DNA of 10,293 nucleotides from Verrucomicrobiales bacterium (GTDB lineage: Bacteria; Verrucomicrobiota; Verrucomicrobiia; Limisphaerales; SXQI01), in the NCBI GenBank assembly GCA_005793025.1, contig SXQI01000253.1:1-10293 (forward strand), read 5' to 3'. A program made the position numbers and the translations under genes. Below the pieces are notes generated by a model, which made no database searches, was not told where the DNA came from, and was given only the letters and a program-made list of their open reading frames with translations. Below are positions 1 through 7,529 of this stretch, in pieces (within the stretch, counting starts at the first letter, position 1; the number at the start of each line of letters is the position of its first letter).

Positions 1-981
1 CAGAAAGTTAAGAAAGTCAAAACAGGGAAGCGAGTTCCCCATGTTTACCCTTCCTTCGGCAAAATCGAGAGTTTCGATCCTGCGTTTGCTAAACTCATTC
101 CTGCTGACGCGAAAATCGAAAAGCTTGCTGAAGGGTTTAAATGGTCGGAAGGCCCGGTTTGGAGCAAAAAAGGTGGAGTTTTGTATTTTTCTGATGTTCC
201 GAACAACGTGGTATTTCAATGGAAGGAAGGCGTTGGGACGCGTGAGTTTTTGATGCCTTCCGGCTATTCGGGTTCGGTAGCACGAGGAGGGGAACCGGGT
301 TCCAATGGTCTAACCTTAGACCCGCAGGGACACCTCGTTCTCTGCCAGCACGGAGATCGACAGGTCGCTCGGCTTGAGTCAAACGGGAAACAGACTCCAT
401 TGGCTCGGTATTGGCAATACAGTCGATTCAATAGCCCAAACGATTTAGTTTATAAGTCGAATGGGGATCTTTACTTCACCGATCCACCCTATGGATTAGT
501 TGGAAATATCAACGATCCAGCCAAAGAGATCAGTTTTAGTGGTGTGTATCGGTTGGGTAAAAAAGGCGAAGTAGTTCTGCTTACCAAGGAATTGTCGTTT
601 CCGAACGGCATTGCGTTTTCTCCCGACGAGAAAACGCTGTATGTTGCGGTTTCAGATCCGAAAAACTCAGTTATCATGGCCTATCCAGTGAAGGCGGACG
701 GAATGCTTGGTAACAGTAAGTTGTTCTTCGATGCGGGCCCTTTAGCTAAAACAGGGCCAGGATTGCCAGACGGACTGAAGGTGGATAAGGCGGGTAACCT
801 CTTTGCCACAGGTCCTGGTGGTGTATTGGTGATTTCACCCAGCGGCAAACACCTCGGGACGATCAACACAGGTCAACCAACGGCTAATTGCGGTTGGGGA
901 GACGATGGTTCGACCCTATACATCACGGCAAACAACATTCTTTGCCGCGTCAAAACGACGACGCGTGGGCTAGGATTCTGA
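1..981 (+). CDS. SMP-30/gluconolactonase-family protein, 5' end outside window
   Basis: Six-bladed beta-propeller of the SMP-30/gluconolactonase/LRE-like family, whose members hydrolyse sugar lactones or similar esters with one bound divalent metal. The frame is open from the first base, so the true start and any signal peptide lie upstream; 326 codons are visible and end at TGA 979-981. Counting from base 1, the family metal ligands are recognisable: Glu50 in SEGPVW, Asn147 in SPNDLVY, Asn202 in FPNGIAFS and Asp257 in LPDGLKVD. Blade-type repeats such as GDLYFTDPPYG and KTLYVAVSD are also clear. The stretch before Glu50 (FDPAFAKLIPADAKIEKLAEG) matches the usual lead-in of bacterial, often secreted, members. 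The in-frame TTG at 181 is not the start because it would remove Glu50 and the first strand. A PQQ-like propeller gene follows 17 bases downstream, probably co-transcribed. Family is secure; the substrate is unknown. Confidence 0.9.
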   Translation, partial: QKVKKVKTGKRVPHVYPSFGKIESFDPAFAKLIPADAKIEKLAEGFKWSEGPVWSKKGGVLYFSDVPNNVVFQWKEGVGTREFLMPSGYSGSVARGGEPGSNGLTLDPQGHLVLCQHGDRQVARLESNGKQTPLARYWQYSRFNSPNDLVYKSNGDLYFTDPPYGLVGNINDPAKEISFSGVYRLGKKGEVVLLTKELSFPNGIAFSPDEKTLYVAVSDPKNSVIMAYPVKADGMLGNSKLFFDAGPLAKTGPGLPDGLKVDKAGNLFATGPGGVLVISPSGKHLGTINTGQPTANCGWGDDGSTLYITANNILCRVKTTTRGLGF

Positions 982-998
982 CACCAATCAAGTTTGCC

Positions 999-2342
999 GT
1001 GCGAGTCTTTGGTTTATGGTGGGTAGTTCTTGCCTTCGTTTGTGGAGCGAATGCAGGAGATTGGCCTCAGTTTTCGGGACCAACCGCCGATCGAATCTCG
1101 AGCGAGACAGGGTTGTTAAAAACTTTCGGAACCAACGGGCCACCATTGGTTTGGGAAAAGGAGGTCGGGACAGGTTACAGTGCACCTTCGGTTCTTGGTA
1201 ATCGATTGGTGCTGCATCATCGGCTTAAGGGCGAAGAGATTGTCGAATGTTTCTCAACAACAAATGCTCAGTCTCTCTGGCGTCACGCGACACCTTCCAC
1301 TTATGTGGATCCCTACGGTTACAATAATGGTCCCCGTGCCACACCCCTGCTGACAGCTACTCGGTGCTACACATTCGGCACTCAAGGACGGTTGCTTTGT
1401 TTGAACCTTGCTGACGGAACCGTGATCTGGGAGCGCGACACTGCGAAGGATTGGACAATTCCAGAAGCGTTTTTTGGTGTCGGCAGCTCACCAATTCTTG
1501 AGGGCGATACGCTAATTGTGATGGTGGGTGGACAACCCAATTCTGGCATGGTCGGTTTCGATGCAGCGACAGGTCGAACAAAATGGGAAAGTGTTGGAGC
1601 GAAGAATTGGCAGGGGCAACCGATGGTCGGATGGCCTGGGGAGCGCAAGATCGAGTGGCAAGATTGGGAGAAACAGGCGAGTTATTCAACACCCGTAGCC
1701 GCAACGATCCATGGGGTTCGCCAAGTGCTTTGCCTGATGCGCCAAGGTTTAGTGTCTCTCAACCCAACTAACGGCACTGTGAATTATAGCTTTTGGTTTC
1801 GGTCGCGTGCCAACGATTCGGTGAATGCAATGAATCCGGTTGTTCTGGGGGACTCTATCCTGATCTCGGGAGCTTATTACAAAGTGGGCTCGGTTTTACT
1901 CAAAGTGCTGCCGGGTAATCAGGGTGTTGAGGAAATATGGCGCGGTCTCGGCTTCGAGTTGCATTGGGACACGCCCGTCCTTCGTGAAGGGTATCTTTAT
2001 GGCTTTAGTGGTCGGAACGAGCCTGACGCTGTCTTTCGCTGTGTTGAGTATAAAACCGGCAAGGTTACATGGGAAAGGGATGAGCGATGGGCTGGACACG
2101 CTCCGACGGCACCGACATTCGGCCGAGGTTCCGCCATTTACGCTGACAACCAACTCATCGCCCTAGGTGAGGCGGGTTTCCTAGGGTTATTCGACGTGGA
2201 TCACGAAAAAATTGTCGAGCGGAGCCGAGCACAAATCGCGCGATTAAAACACCCTTGCTGGGTTTCCCCGATTCTCGCCAACCAGCGACTTTACCTCAGA
2301 TCGGAGTCATGGTTGCTGTGTCTAGACATGGCAAAGAAATAG
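999..2342 (+). CDS. exported PQQ-like beta-propeller repeat protein
   Basis: A 447-residue protein if the GTG at 999 is the start. Residues 1-19 look like a signal peptide: MR, then a hydrophobic run of Val, Leu, Phe and Trp, then the cleavage-like ANA before GDWPQFSGP. The mature part shows repeated tryptophan-docking-type blade motifs: GPPLVWEKEVGTGYSAPSV (48-66), GRLLCLNLADGTVIWERD (130-147), GMVGFDAATGRTKWE (183-197), GLVSLNPTNG (250-259) and RCVEYKTGKVTWERD (347-361). The opening DWPQF.GP..D.ISSETGLL is typical of the PQQ-binding-like/BamB-like WD40 proteins common in Planctomycetota and Verrucomicrobiota. No dehydrogenase active site was recognised, so a periplasmic binding or scaffold role is more likely than an enzyme, but this is inference. 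The open frame extends back to a TTG at 888 inside the upstream gene; that start is less likely because it places about 37 residues ahead of the signal peptide. Only a weak AAG lies ahead of the GTG. Confidence 0.8.
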   Translation: MRVFGLWWVVLAFVCGANAGDWPQFSGPTADRISSETGLLKTFGTNGPPLVWEKEVGTGYSAPSVLGNRLVLHHRLKGEEIVECFSTTNAQSLWRHATPSTYVDPYGYNNGPRATPLLTATRCYTFGTQGRLLCLNLADGTVIWERDTAKDWTIPEAFFGVGSSPILEGDTLIVMVGGQPNSGMVGFDAATGRTKWESVGAKNWQGQPMVGWPGERKIEWQDWEKQASYSTPVAATIHGVRQVLCLMRQGLVSLNPTNGTVNYSFWFRSRANDSVNAMNPVVLGDSILISGAYYKVGSVLLKVLPGNQGVEEIWRGLGFELHWDTPVLREGYLYGFSGRNEPDAVFRCVEYKTGKVTWERDERWAGHAPTAPTFGRGSAIYADNQLIALGEAGFLGLFDVDHEKIVERSRAQIARLKHPCWVSPILANQRLYLRSESWLLCLDMAKK

Positions 2343-2345
2343 GTT

Positions 2346-4535
2346 TCAAACCTCTATAGCCTGCAGTCGGGGGAGAAGTCCGCTGTAACGATGCTCCGAT
2401 CGTTGGGTTCTGACCGCGATCGCTAAGGCTTTAGATTGCCCGATTAAAACCACCAAACGTCGACCACGGGTCACACCCGTGTAAATGAGGTTACGCTGTA
2501 GGAGGAGGTATTGCTGGGTGGCCACAGGTATGACCACTACAGGGAATTCCGAACCTTGCGCTTTGTGTACCGTAATAGAGTAGGCAAGATTGATTTCATC
2601 AAGTTCGCCGAAGTCGTAAGTGACTTCCCGACTCTCAAACCTGATTCGGATTTCTCGTTCAGCGGAATCGATGGAACGGATGATTCCGATGTCTCCGTTG
2701 AACACTTCTTTGTCGTAGTTGTTGACGGTCTGGATGACTTTGTCACCTGACCTGAATTCCCATCCAAATTTCTGAACTGTTTCTTCTCCCGCTCGCGGGG
2801 GATTCAGTCGTTCCTGAAGCGCGAGATTCAAACCGCGAACCCCTAGTGAAGCTCGGTTCATTGGCGTGAGAACTTGAATGTCACGGATTGGATCGACGTG
2901 GAACTTTGCGGGAATTCTAGTTTGCACCATCGAGAGTAGGGTCTCTGTGATCTCCTCGGGAGTCTCTCGTTCGATAAAGAAGAAATCAGATTCTTGATTA
3001 CGTTCCCCCATTTCCGGTAGGAATCCCCGATTGATGCGATGGGCGTTGGTAATAATTCGACTCGATGCAGCTTGTCGAAAAACTTCTGTTAGGCGAACTA
3101 CTGGAATCCGTTGGCTTGTAATGATATCTGAGAGGACGCTCCCGGGACCGACAGAAGGAAGTTGATCCACATCTCCGACAAGAATCAAGGATGCCCCTGG
3201 CGGGTGTGCTCGCAGCAGGGCATACATCAGCGGCACATCCACCATCGAGATTTCGTCGACGACCACGAGATCCGCATCTAGTGGTCGGTGTTCGTTCCGA
3301 GTGAATCGACCTTGTTTCGAATCAAATTCAAGCAAACGGTGAATGGTTTGAGCTGGCAGCCCGGTGCTATCGGAAAGGCGTTTGGCCGCCCGTCCAGTTG
3401 GCGCACATAAAAGGGGACGAACCTTCTTGGCAGTGAGGATCTGGAGGAGGGAATGGAGAATGGTTGTTTTGCCGACACCCGGCCCTCCGGTGATGACCAG
3501 AACTGAATTAACAAGTGCCTGGGTCACTGCAGATCGTTGACTGGGTGCTAGCTCCCGTTTGGATCGTTTTTCGCACCAGTCGATCGCGGTTGGCGCGTTG
3601 ATCGGGGGATAATTGGGTCGGGTTCCGAGGAGTCCGGTTAATAGGGCCGCGATTCCCTCTTCAGCCTTTTTTAGATGAGGGAGGAAAATCAAGTGTTCAT
3701 CGGCAATCAATTCTTCCACCAATGTTCGCCGCTCGAGCATTTGCCTCAACGCCTCAGCGACAAGTGCTTCCCCCACTTCAAGCAGAGTTTTTGCACGCTC
3801 GATAAGCTCCGACCGAGGCAGGGCACAACACCCTTCTGAAAGTGCTTCGCCTAAAACATGTTCAATCCCGGCTGTTGCCCGTAGATTCGACTCTCTCGGA
3901 ATCCCTAGTTTTACCCCGATCTGATCCGCCGTCCGAAACCCTATCCCTACAATATCGTGTGCGAGTACGTAAGGGTTTTCCCTAACCCGCTCTATGGCGG
4001 CTTCTCCATAAGTTTTGTAAATGCGAACGGCCCGGGAAGTGCCAACTCCATTGGAGTGCAAAAAAACCATGATTTCCCGAATGAATTTTTGCTCTCCCCA
4101 AGCTTCCTTTATTTTTTTCCTCCGGCCCGGCCCGATTCCATCAACCTCCTCGAGTCTTGCCGATTCTTGGTCGATCACGTCGAAAATCTTCTCGCCAAAT
4201 TTTTTGACGAGTTTAGACGCATACACAGGCCCGATTCCTTTGATCATCCCACTGCCTAGGTATTTTTCGATACCCTCCTGAGATGTTGGTGGAACACTTT
4301 GCAGAAGGTCCGCCTTGAACTGCAATCCATGCTCACGATCTCTAATCCAACGTCCTTCAGCAGTCACCCATTCTCCTGGGTTTGCCGATGCAGTGGTCCC
4401 GATTACCGTAACCAGATCACGTTGACCTTTGGCTTTAATACGAAGCACCGTAAAACCGGTGTCATCGCTGCGAAAAGTTACGCGCTCGGTCAGGCCAGAG
4501 ATGCTTTCAACAGGACCTGAATTTGAGGGGGTCAC
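2346..4535 (-). CDS. recD2: RecD2-type SF1B ATP-dependent DNA helicase
   Basis: A 729-residue 5'-3' DNA helicase of the RecD2 (RecD-like, RecBC-independent) group. An N-terminal OB-like domain (about 14-80) and tandem helix-hairpin-helix motifs follow in order: GIGPVYASKLVKKFG (100-114), VDGIGPGRRKKI (131-142), GVGTSRAVRIYKTYG (163-177) and VGIGFRTADQIG (196-207). These distinguish RecD2 from RecD of RecBCD. The helicase core is complete: Walker A GGPGVGKTT (350-358), motif Ia APTGRAAKRL (378-387), Walker B VVVDEISMVD (424-433), motif III LVGDVDQLPSVGPG (452-465), motif IV LTEVFRQA (482-489), motif VI region AYSITVHKAQGSEFP (651-665) and IYTGVTRG (684-691). Length fits the family. The start is GTG at 4535, the only good choice before the OB domain, 4 bases after the transporter stop; translation probably depends on coupling. 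No recB or recC is in view. RecD2 is linked to recombination, repair and replication-fork maintenance in other bacteria. Confidence 0.95.
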   Translation of the reverse strand: MTPSNSGPVESISGLTERVTFRSDDTGFTVLRIKAKGQRDLVTVIGTTASANPGEWVTAEGRWIRDREHGLQFKADLLQSVPPTSQEGIEKYLGSGMIKGIGPVYASKLVKKFGEKIFDVIDQESARLEEVDGIGPGRRKKIKEAWGEQKFIREIMVFLHSNGVGTSRAVRIYKTYGEAAIERVRENPYVLAHDIVGIGFRTADQIGVKLGIPRESNLRATAGIEHVLGEALSEGCCALPRSELIERAKTLLEVGEALVAEALRQMLERRTLVEELIADEHLIFLPHLKKAEEGIAALLTGLLGTRPNYPPINAPTAIDWCEKRSKRELAPSQRSAVTQALVNSVLVITGGPGVGKTTILHSLLQILTAKKVRPLLCAPTGRAAKRLSDSTGLPAQTIHRLLEFDSKQGRFTRNEHRPLDADLVVVDEISMVDVPLMYALLRAHPPGASLILVGDVDQLPSVGPGSVLSDIITSQRIPVVRLTEVFRQAASSRIITNAHRINRGFLPEMGERNQESDFFFIERETPEEITETLLSMVQTRIPAKFHVDPIRDIQVLTPMNRASLGVRGLNLALQERLNPPRAGEETVQKFGWEFRSGDKVIQTVNNYDKEVFNGDIGIIRSIDSAEREIRIRFESREVTYDFGELDEINLAYSITVHKAQGSEFPVVVIPVATQQYLLLQRNLIYTGVTRGRRLVVLIGQSKALAIAVRTQRSEHRYSGLLPRLQAIEV

Positions 4536-4542
4536 ATGGTTA
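4533..4542 (-). promoter_or_regulatory. termination-reinitiation junction between the transporter and recD2
   Basis: Read on the minus strand the junction is TAACCATGTG. The TAA (4542-4540) ends the transporter, the GTG (4535-4533) starts recD2, and an ATG (4537-4535) between them is followed at once by TGA (4534-4532), a start-stop pair overlapping the GTG. No Shine-Dalgarno sequence is present just upstream. Seen: the spacing and codons. Inferred: recD2 is translated by ribosomes that finish the upstream gene, and the start-stop pair could lower or time that output. Confidence 0.4.
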
Positions 4543-5931
4543 ATGGCTCAGGCCACGATCACTTTCGGGTAGGGGCAATCCACGAGTCTCAGGCAGGAAA
4601 GGAAGAAAGAGTATCCCTAGCAGGAACACGCTGCACATGGTGAGGCCTGCGTATCGCATCGGTTCGGGGTAATCTTTGAAGAATACCCCCGTCAATTGGC
4701 CTAAGAATAACGGCCCCAGAGCGGCGACAAAACGGCCAACGTTGTAACAGAAGGATACACCGGTGCTGCGTAGGTGGGTGGGGAATAATTCTGGAAAATA
4801 TACGGCATACCCTCCGAATAAAGATAGGATGCAAAAACCCATAATCGGCATCATCCAGAAAATATCATTGAACGACCGCATGTACCAAAAAACCATGGCG
4901 GTGCTTAAGAACGCACAAACAAAACCCAATGCAAAGGTGGGGCGCCTTCCAATCCGTTGACTGAGCGCACTAAAACCATAAATTCCGAAAAAGGCTCCAA
5001 AATTTAACATGATCGAAGTGATTCCAGCCCAAACATTGAGTTTACCGCTTAATTCAACACCCGTTAATCCTTGAGCCTCAAAGGCTTTTCCTAGGACACT
5101 TCGGCTCAAGTCGATGCTGTAAAAGCCGATCCCCCAAAGACCAATCACACCGACACACGCGAGGCCAACCCCCAACAAGGCTCGTTTCCTCCAGACTGGG
5201 CTTCGGAATAGTTCGCCGTAGGAGCCGAGTTGAATGGAGCCTGTGGTTTGCTTAGCGGCTTTGGCGGCCTGCCAACGCTCCGGCTCTTTTAATCTTCGGC
5301 GAATGAGTAACGCAAGCAATGCTGGCAAGGCACCGATGAGAAACATTAACCGCCACGCTTTAAAGTTGTTGAGCGTCCCTGCTTGCTCAAGCTGACCCAG
5401 TCCGATGCTAGTTAAAGCAGCAGTGATGTTTCCCACCGTAGAAAGGGCTTGGAGCAAACCGATGGCTTGGGGACGGGCCCGATCAGGCATGACTTCGGCC
5501 ACGAGGGCGACCCCAACCGCGAATTCCCCGCCTACCCCAAGCCCTGTAATGAATCGGTAAAAAGCAAAATCCCAAAAGTTTTGGGAAAAGGCACTCAGGC
5601 CGGTGCAAATGGAATACAAAAGGATCGTCCACATCATGGTCTTTGCGCGGCCGATTCGATCACCGAGAACACCGAAAGCAATTCCCCCTGTAGCCCAACC
5701 GAGGAGAAAAATGGATGTGGCGTATCCACCATACTTAGCGACATCGGCAGGGGAGGGGGCTACGCCGGACGCCACGAGCAATTCTTTCATCGCTGGAACC
5801 CGAGCGAGGTTGAACAATTGCTGATCCATCGTGTCGAATAACCAACCGAGGGCAGCTACCGTGAGGACGAACCAGTGGTACCGGGTGAGACAAGCCCACC
5901 AAGGGGTTCGTGAATCCTGAGTATTTGTCAT
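4540..5931 (-). CDS. MFS transporter (sugar/organic acid:proton symporter type)
   Basis: A 463-residue inner-membrane protein of the major facilitator superfamily with about twelve hydrophobic segments (approximate starts at 20, 70, 97, 121, 155, 192, 250, 302, 330, 355, 390 and 425) and a hydrophilic central loop at about 211-249. The family signature between helices 2 and 3 is present as GVLGDRIGRAK (87-97), with a second-half echo at SQRIGRRP (324-331). RFITGLGVGGEFAVG (126-140) and the C-terminal LPETRGLPLPE (446-456) resemble the sugar porter and aromatic-acid/metabolite:H+ symporter branches. Asp33 and Asp36 in the first helix region may be transport residues. Such proteins import a small solute with protons; the substrate cannot be read from the sequence. 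Start ATG 5931-5929 sits just before MTNTQDSRTPWW. The leader carries a run of six C (5945-5940) where a Shine-Dalgarno would be expected. It is the first gene of a pair with recD2. Confidence 0.9.
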   Translation of the reverse strand: MTNTQDSRTPWWACLTRYHWFVLTVAALGWLFDTMDQQLFNLARVPAMKELLVASGVAPSPADVAKYGGYATSIFLLGWATGGIAFGVLGDRIGRAKTMMWTILLYSICTGLSAFSQNFWDFAFYRFITGLGVGGEFAVGVALVAEVMPDRARPQAIGLLQALSTVGNITAALTSIGLGQLEQAGTLNNFKAWRLMFLIGALPALLALLIRRRLKEPERWQAAKAAKQTTGSIQLGSYGELFRSPVWRKRALLGVGLACVGVIGLWGIGFYSIDLSRSVLGKAFEAQGLTGVELSGKLNVWAGITSIMLNFGAFFGIYGFSALSQRIGRRPTFALGFVCAFLSTAMVFWYMRSFNDIFWMMPIMGFCILSLFGGYAVYFPELFPTHLRSTGVSFCYNVGRFVAALGPLFLGQLTGVFFKDYPEPMRYAGLTMCSVFLLGILFLPFLPETRGLPLPESDRGLSH

Positions 5932-6126
5932 GGCAAAATGGGGGGAGTTATCAGGTAATTGCTAGGGTCGCATCATCATGCCCGGAAGTCGTTTCCTAGA
6001 TGGCTTAGAATAATAATGGACGACACCCCGTGATTCAGCACATGCCTTTGACCTTGGGCAAGCATGAAAGTGGATTCGTCCGCTTTTTTGCCTTGCTCGG
6101 CCCGGTTCGCTGTCCATTCTTCTCCT
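5932..6126. promoter_or_regulatory. divergent intergenic region with weak candidate promoters
   Basis: This 195-base gap separates the divergent transporter and nuclease genes and should hold promoters for both. For the transporter (minus strand), TATTAT at 6015-6010 matches the -10 consensus at five of six positions, with a poor -35, CTGAAT, at 6038-6033 (17-base spacer). For the nuclease (plus strand), TTGACC at 6048-6053 is a good -35 but the element 17 bases on, TGGATT at 6071-6076, is a poor -10. The two predicted promoters are nearly back to back. An imperfect inverted repeat (ATGCC at 6042-6046 against GGCA and GCAT at 6057-6064) covers the plus-strand -35 and could be an operator, but it is short. 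No open reading frame here looks real. Confidence 0.35.
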
Positions 6127-7521
6127 ATGCGCATTCAGTTTCACGGAGCCGTCCGAACGACCACGGGCTCGATGTATCTGATCGAGGTAAATCAGCAGAG
6201 AATCCTATTGGAGTGCGGTTTATACCAAGGGCATCGGGATGAGTCGCGAGAGCGCAATTGCTGTTTTCCTTTTAAGCCCGACGAAATTGACGCGGTGATC
6301 CTTAGTCATGCCCATATCGATCATTGCGGAAACCTTCCGAACCTCTGCAAACAAGGGTTTGTAGGAAACATTTTCTGCACCTTCGCTACTCGTGATCTAG
6401 CGAGTATCATGTTGGAGGACTCGGCTCGCATTCAGATGGCCGATGTCGAATACGTTTCCAAACGGCGGGCCAAGAAAGGACTCCCACCGATCGAGCCTTT
6501 GTACACTCCAGAGGATGCGGAACTTGCCTTGCGTCAATTTGTCGCCGTGGGATACGACCGTCCATTGGTCGTCGGGAAAGGGGTTAAGGTTACCTTTCGT
6601 GACGCAGGTCATATTCTCGGATCCGCCCAAGTAGTTTTGGATATCAAAGAAGGTGATCGATCCTACCGGTATCTATTCTCGGGAGATATTGGCAGAGGAG
6701 GGGACTTACTCCTCCGAGATCCAGATGCCGTGGAAGACGTCGATTTTCTTCAAATCGAAAGCACTTACGGAAATCGTTTGCATCAACCTCGGTCTCATTT
6801 TAGCTCCGAATTGCTGAGTCGTATTTCAGAAACATTCAAGCAGGGAGGAAAAGTAATTATACCATCCTTCGCTGTGGGCCGAACTCAACAGGTTGTCTAT
6901 GCATTAAATACGATCATTCGGGAGCATCACCTGCCACCAATCCCTACTTTTGTGGATAGTCCCCTAGCGGTGAATGCGACCGAGGTACATCGATTACATC
7001 CCGAGTGTTTCAACGAAAAACTTTACGCATTTCTCAGGGAGGTCAGTAATCCCTTTGAAATGGATCAGTTGAATTACATTCGAGCTGTAGCAGAATCCAG
7101 ACGTTTGAACGACCTCGTAGGATCAGCGATCATCATCAGTGCTTCAGGCATGGCCGAGGCCGGACGCATCCTGCACCATCTCAAGAACCACATCGGCAAC
7201 CCTGCGAATCTGATCCTTTTCGTGGGTTATTGTGCAGATCATACCTTAGGTGCACAAATCCTCTCAGGTCGACCGATGGTGAATATCTTTGGAGAACCTT
7301 ACGCGGTTCGTGCAAAAATTGGGTCAATCGACGCGTTATCGGGTCACGCGGACAAGAACGAGCTCCTTAGCTATCTAAAAAGGTTGAGTGGAAAGATGAA
7401 GAAAATCTTTGTTGTTCACGGGGAAGAAAACCAGTCCTTGGCGTTCGCTGAGACCTTGCGGCAGTTGAAGCCCCAGTCGGAGGTTCACGTCCCGGTGCTG
7501 CACCAATCATTTGAATTGTAG
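6127..7521 (+). CDS. MBL-fold beta-CASP ribonuclease-type protein (CPSF73/TTHA0252-like)
   Basis: A 464-residue metallo-beta-lactamase-fold hydrolase with an inserted beta-CASP domain, the architecture of RNA nucleases such as CPSF73, archaeal CPSF proteins and Thermus TTHA0252. All catalytic elements are visible: motif 1 acid Glu29 (LLECGLYQG), motif 2 HAHIDHCG with His61, His63, Asp65 and His66, motif 3 His162 (DAGHILGSAQ), motif 4 Asp187 (FSGDIGR), beta-CASP motif A Glu211 (ESTYGNR), motif B His407 (LSGHAD) and motif C His431 (VVHGE). PSFAVGRTQQ (246-255) and SASGMAEAGRILHHLKN (338-354) are further family blocks. It probably binds two zinc ions and cuts or trims RNA in the cytoplasm; no KH domain and no RNase J-type C-terminal domain is present. 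The ATG at 6127 is preferred over the in-frame ATG at 6064 because the fold begins with MRIQFHGAVRTTTGS; the earlier start adds 21 residues of no recognisable structure. The gene is monocistronic in view and convergent with the small gene downstream. Confidence 0.92.
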   Translation: MRIQFHGAVRTTTGSMYLIEVNQQRILLECGLYQGHRDESRERNCCFPFKPDEIDAVILSHAHIDHCGNLPNLCKQGFVGNIFCTFATRDLASIMLEDSARIQMADVEYVSKRRAKKGLPPIEPLYTPEDAELALRQFVAVGYDRPLVVGKGVKVTFRDAGHILGSAQVVLDIKEGDRSYRYLFSGDIGRGGDLLLRDPDAVEDVDFLQIESTYGNRLHQPRSHFSSELLSRISETFKQGGKVIIPSFAVGRTQQVVYALNTIIREHHLPPIPTFVDSPLAVNATEVHRLHPECFNEKLYAFLREVSNPFEMDQLNYIRAVAESRRLNDLVGSAIIISASGMAEAGRILHHLKNHIGNPANLILFVGYCADHTLGAQILSGRPMVNIFGEPYAVRAKIGSIDALSGHADKNELLSYLKRLSGKMKKIFVVHGEENQSLAFAETLRQLKPQSEVHVPVLHQSFEL

Positions 7522-7529
7522 CTCGTCGA

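Noticed and set aside
888..998. N-terminal extension of the propeller protein from TTG 888
   Set aside because: It overlaps the conserved C-terminus of the upstream gene and would bury the signal peptide behind about 37 polar residues.
1357..1704. 115-codon minus-strand open frame inside the propeller gene
   Set aside because: Arginine/proline-rich shadow of the conserved blade repeats on the other strand.
3957..4259. Plus-strand open frames of 86-100 codons opposite recD2
   Set aside because: They lie antisense to conserved helix-hairpin-helix coding sequence, have low-complexity Phe/Ser/Pro composition, and show no domain.
5449..5841. 130-codon plus-strand open frame opposite the MFS transporter
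   Set aside because: It is antisense to the strongly conserved motif A region of a complete transporter, and its translation resembles no protein family.
5968..5982. Short GCAT/ATGC inverted repeat in the divergent intergenic region
   Set aside because: Four-base arms in a CAT-repeat context are expected by chance.
6064..6126. 21-residue N-terminal extension of the beta-CASP protein from ATG 6064
   Set aside because: The fold's first strand starts at the internal ATG 6127, and the extension has neither signal peptide nor recognisable structure.
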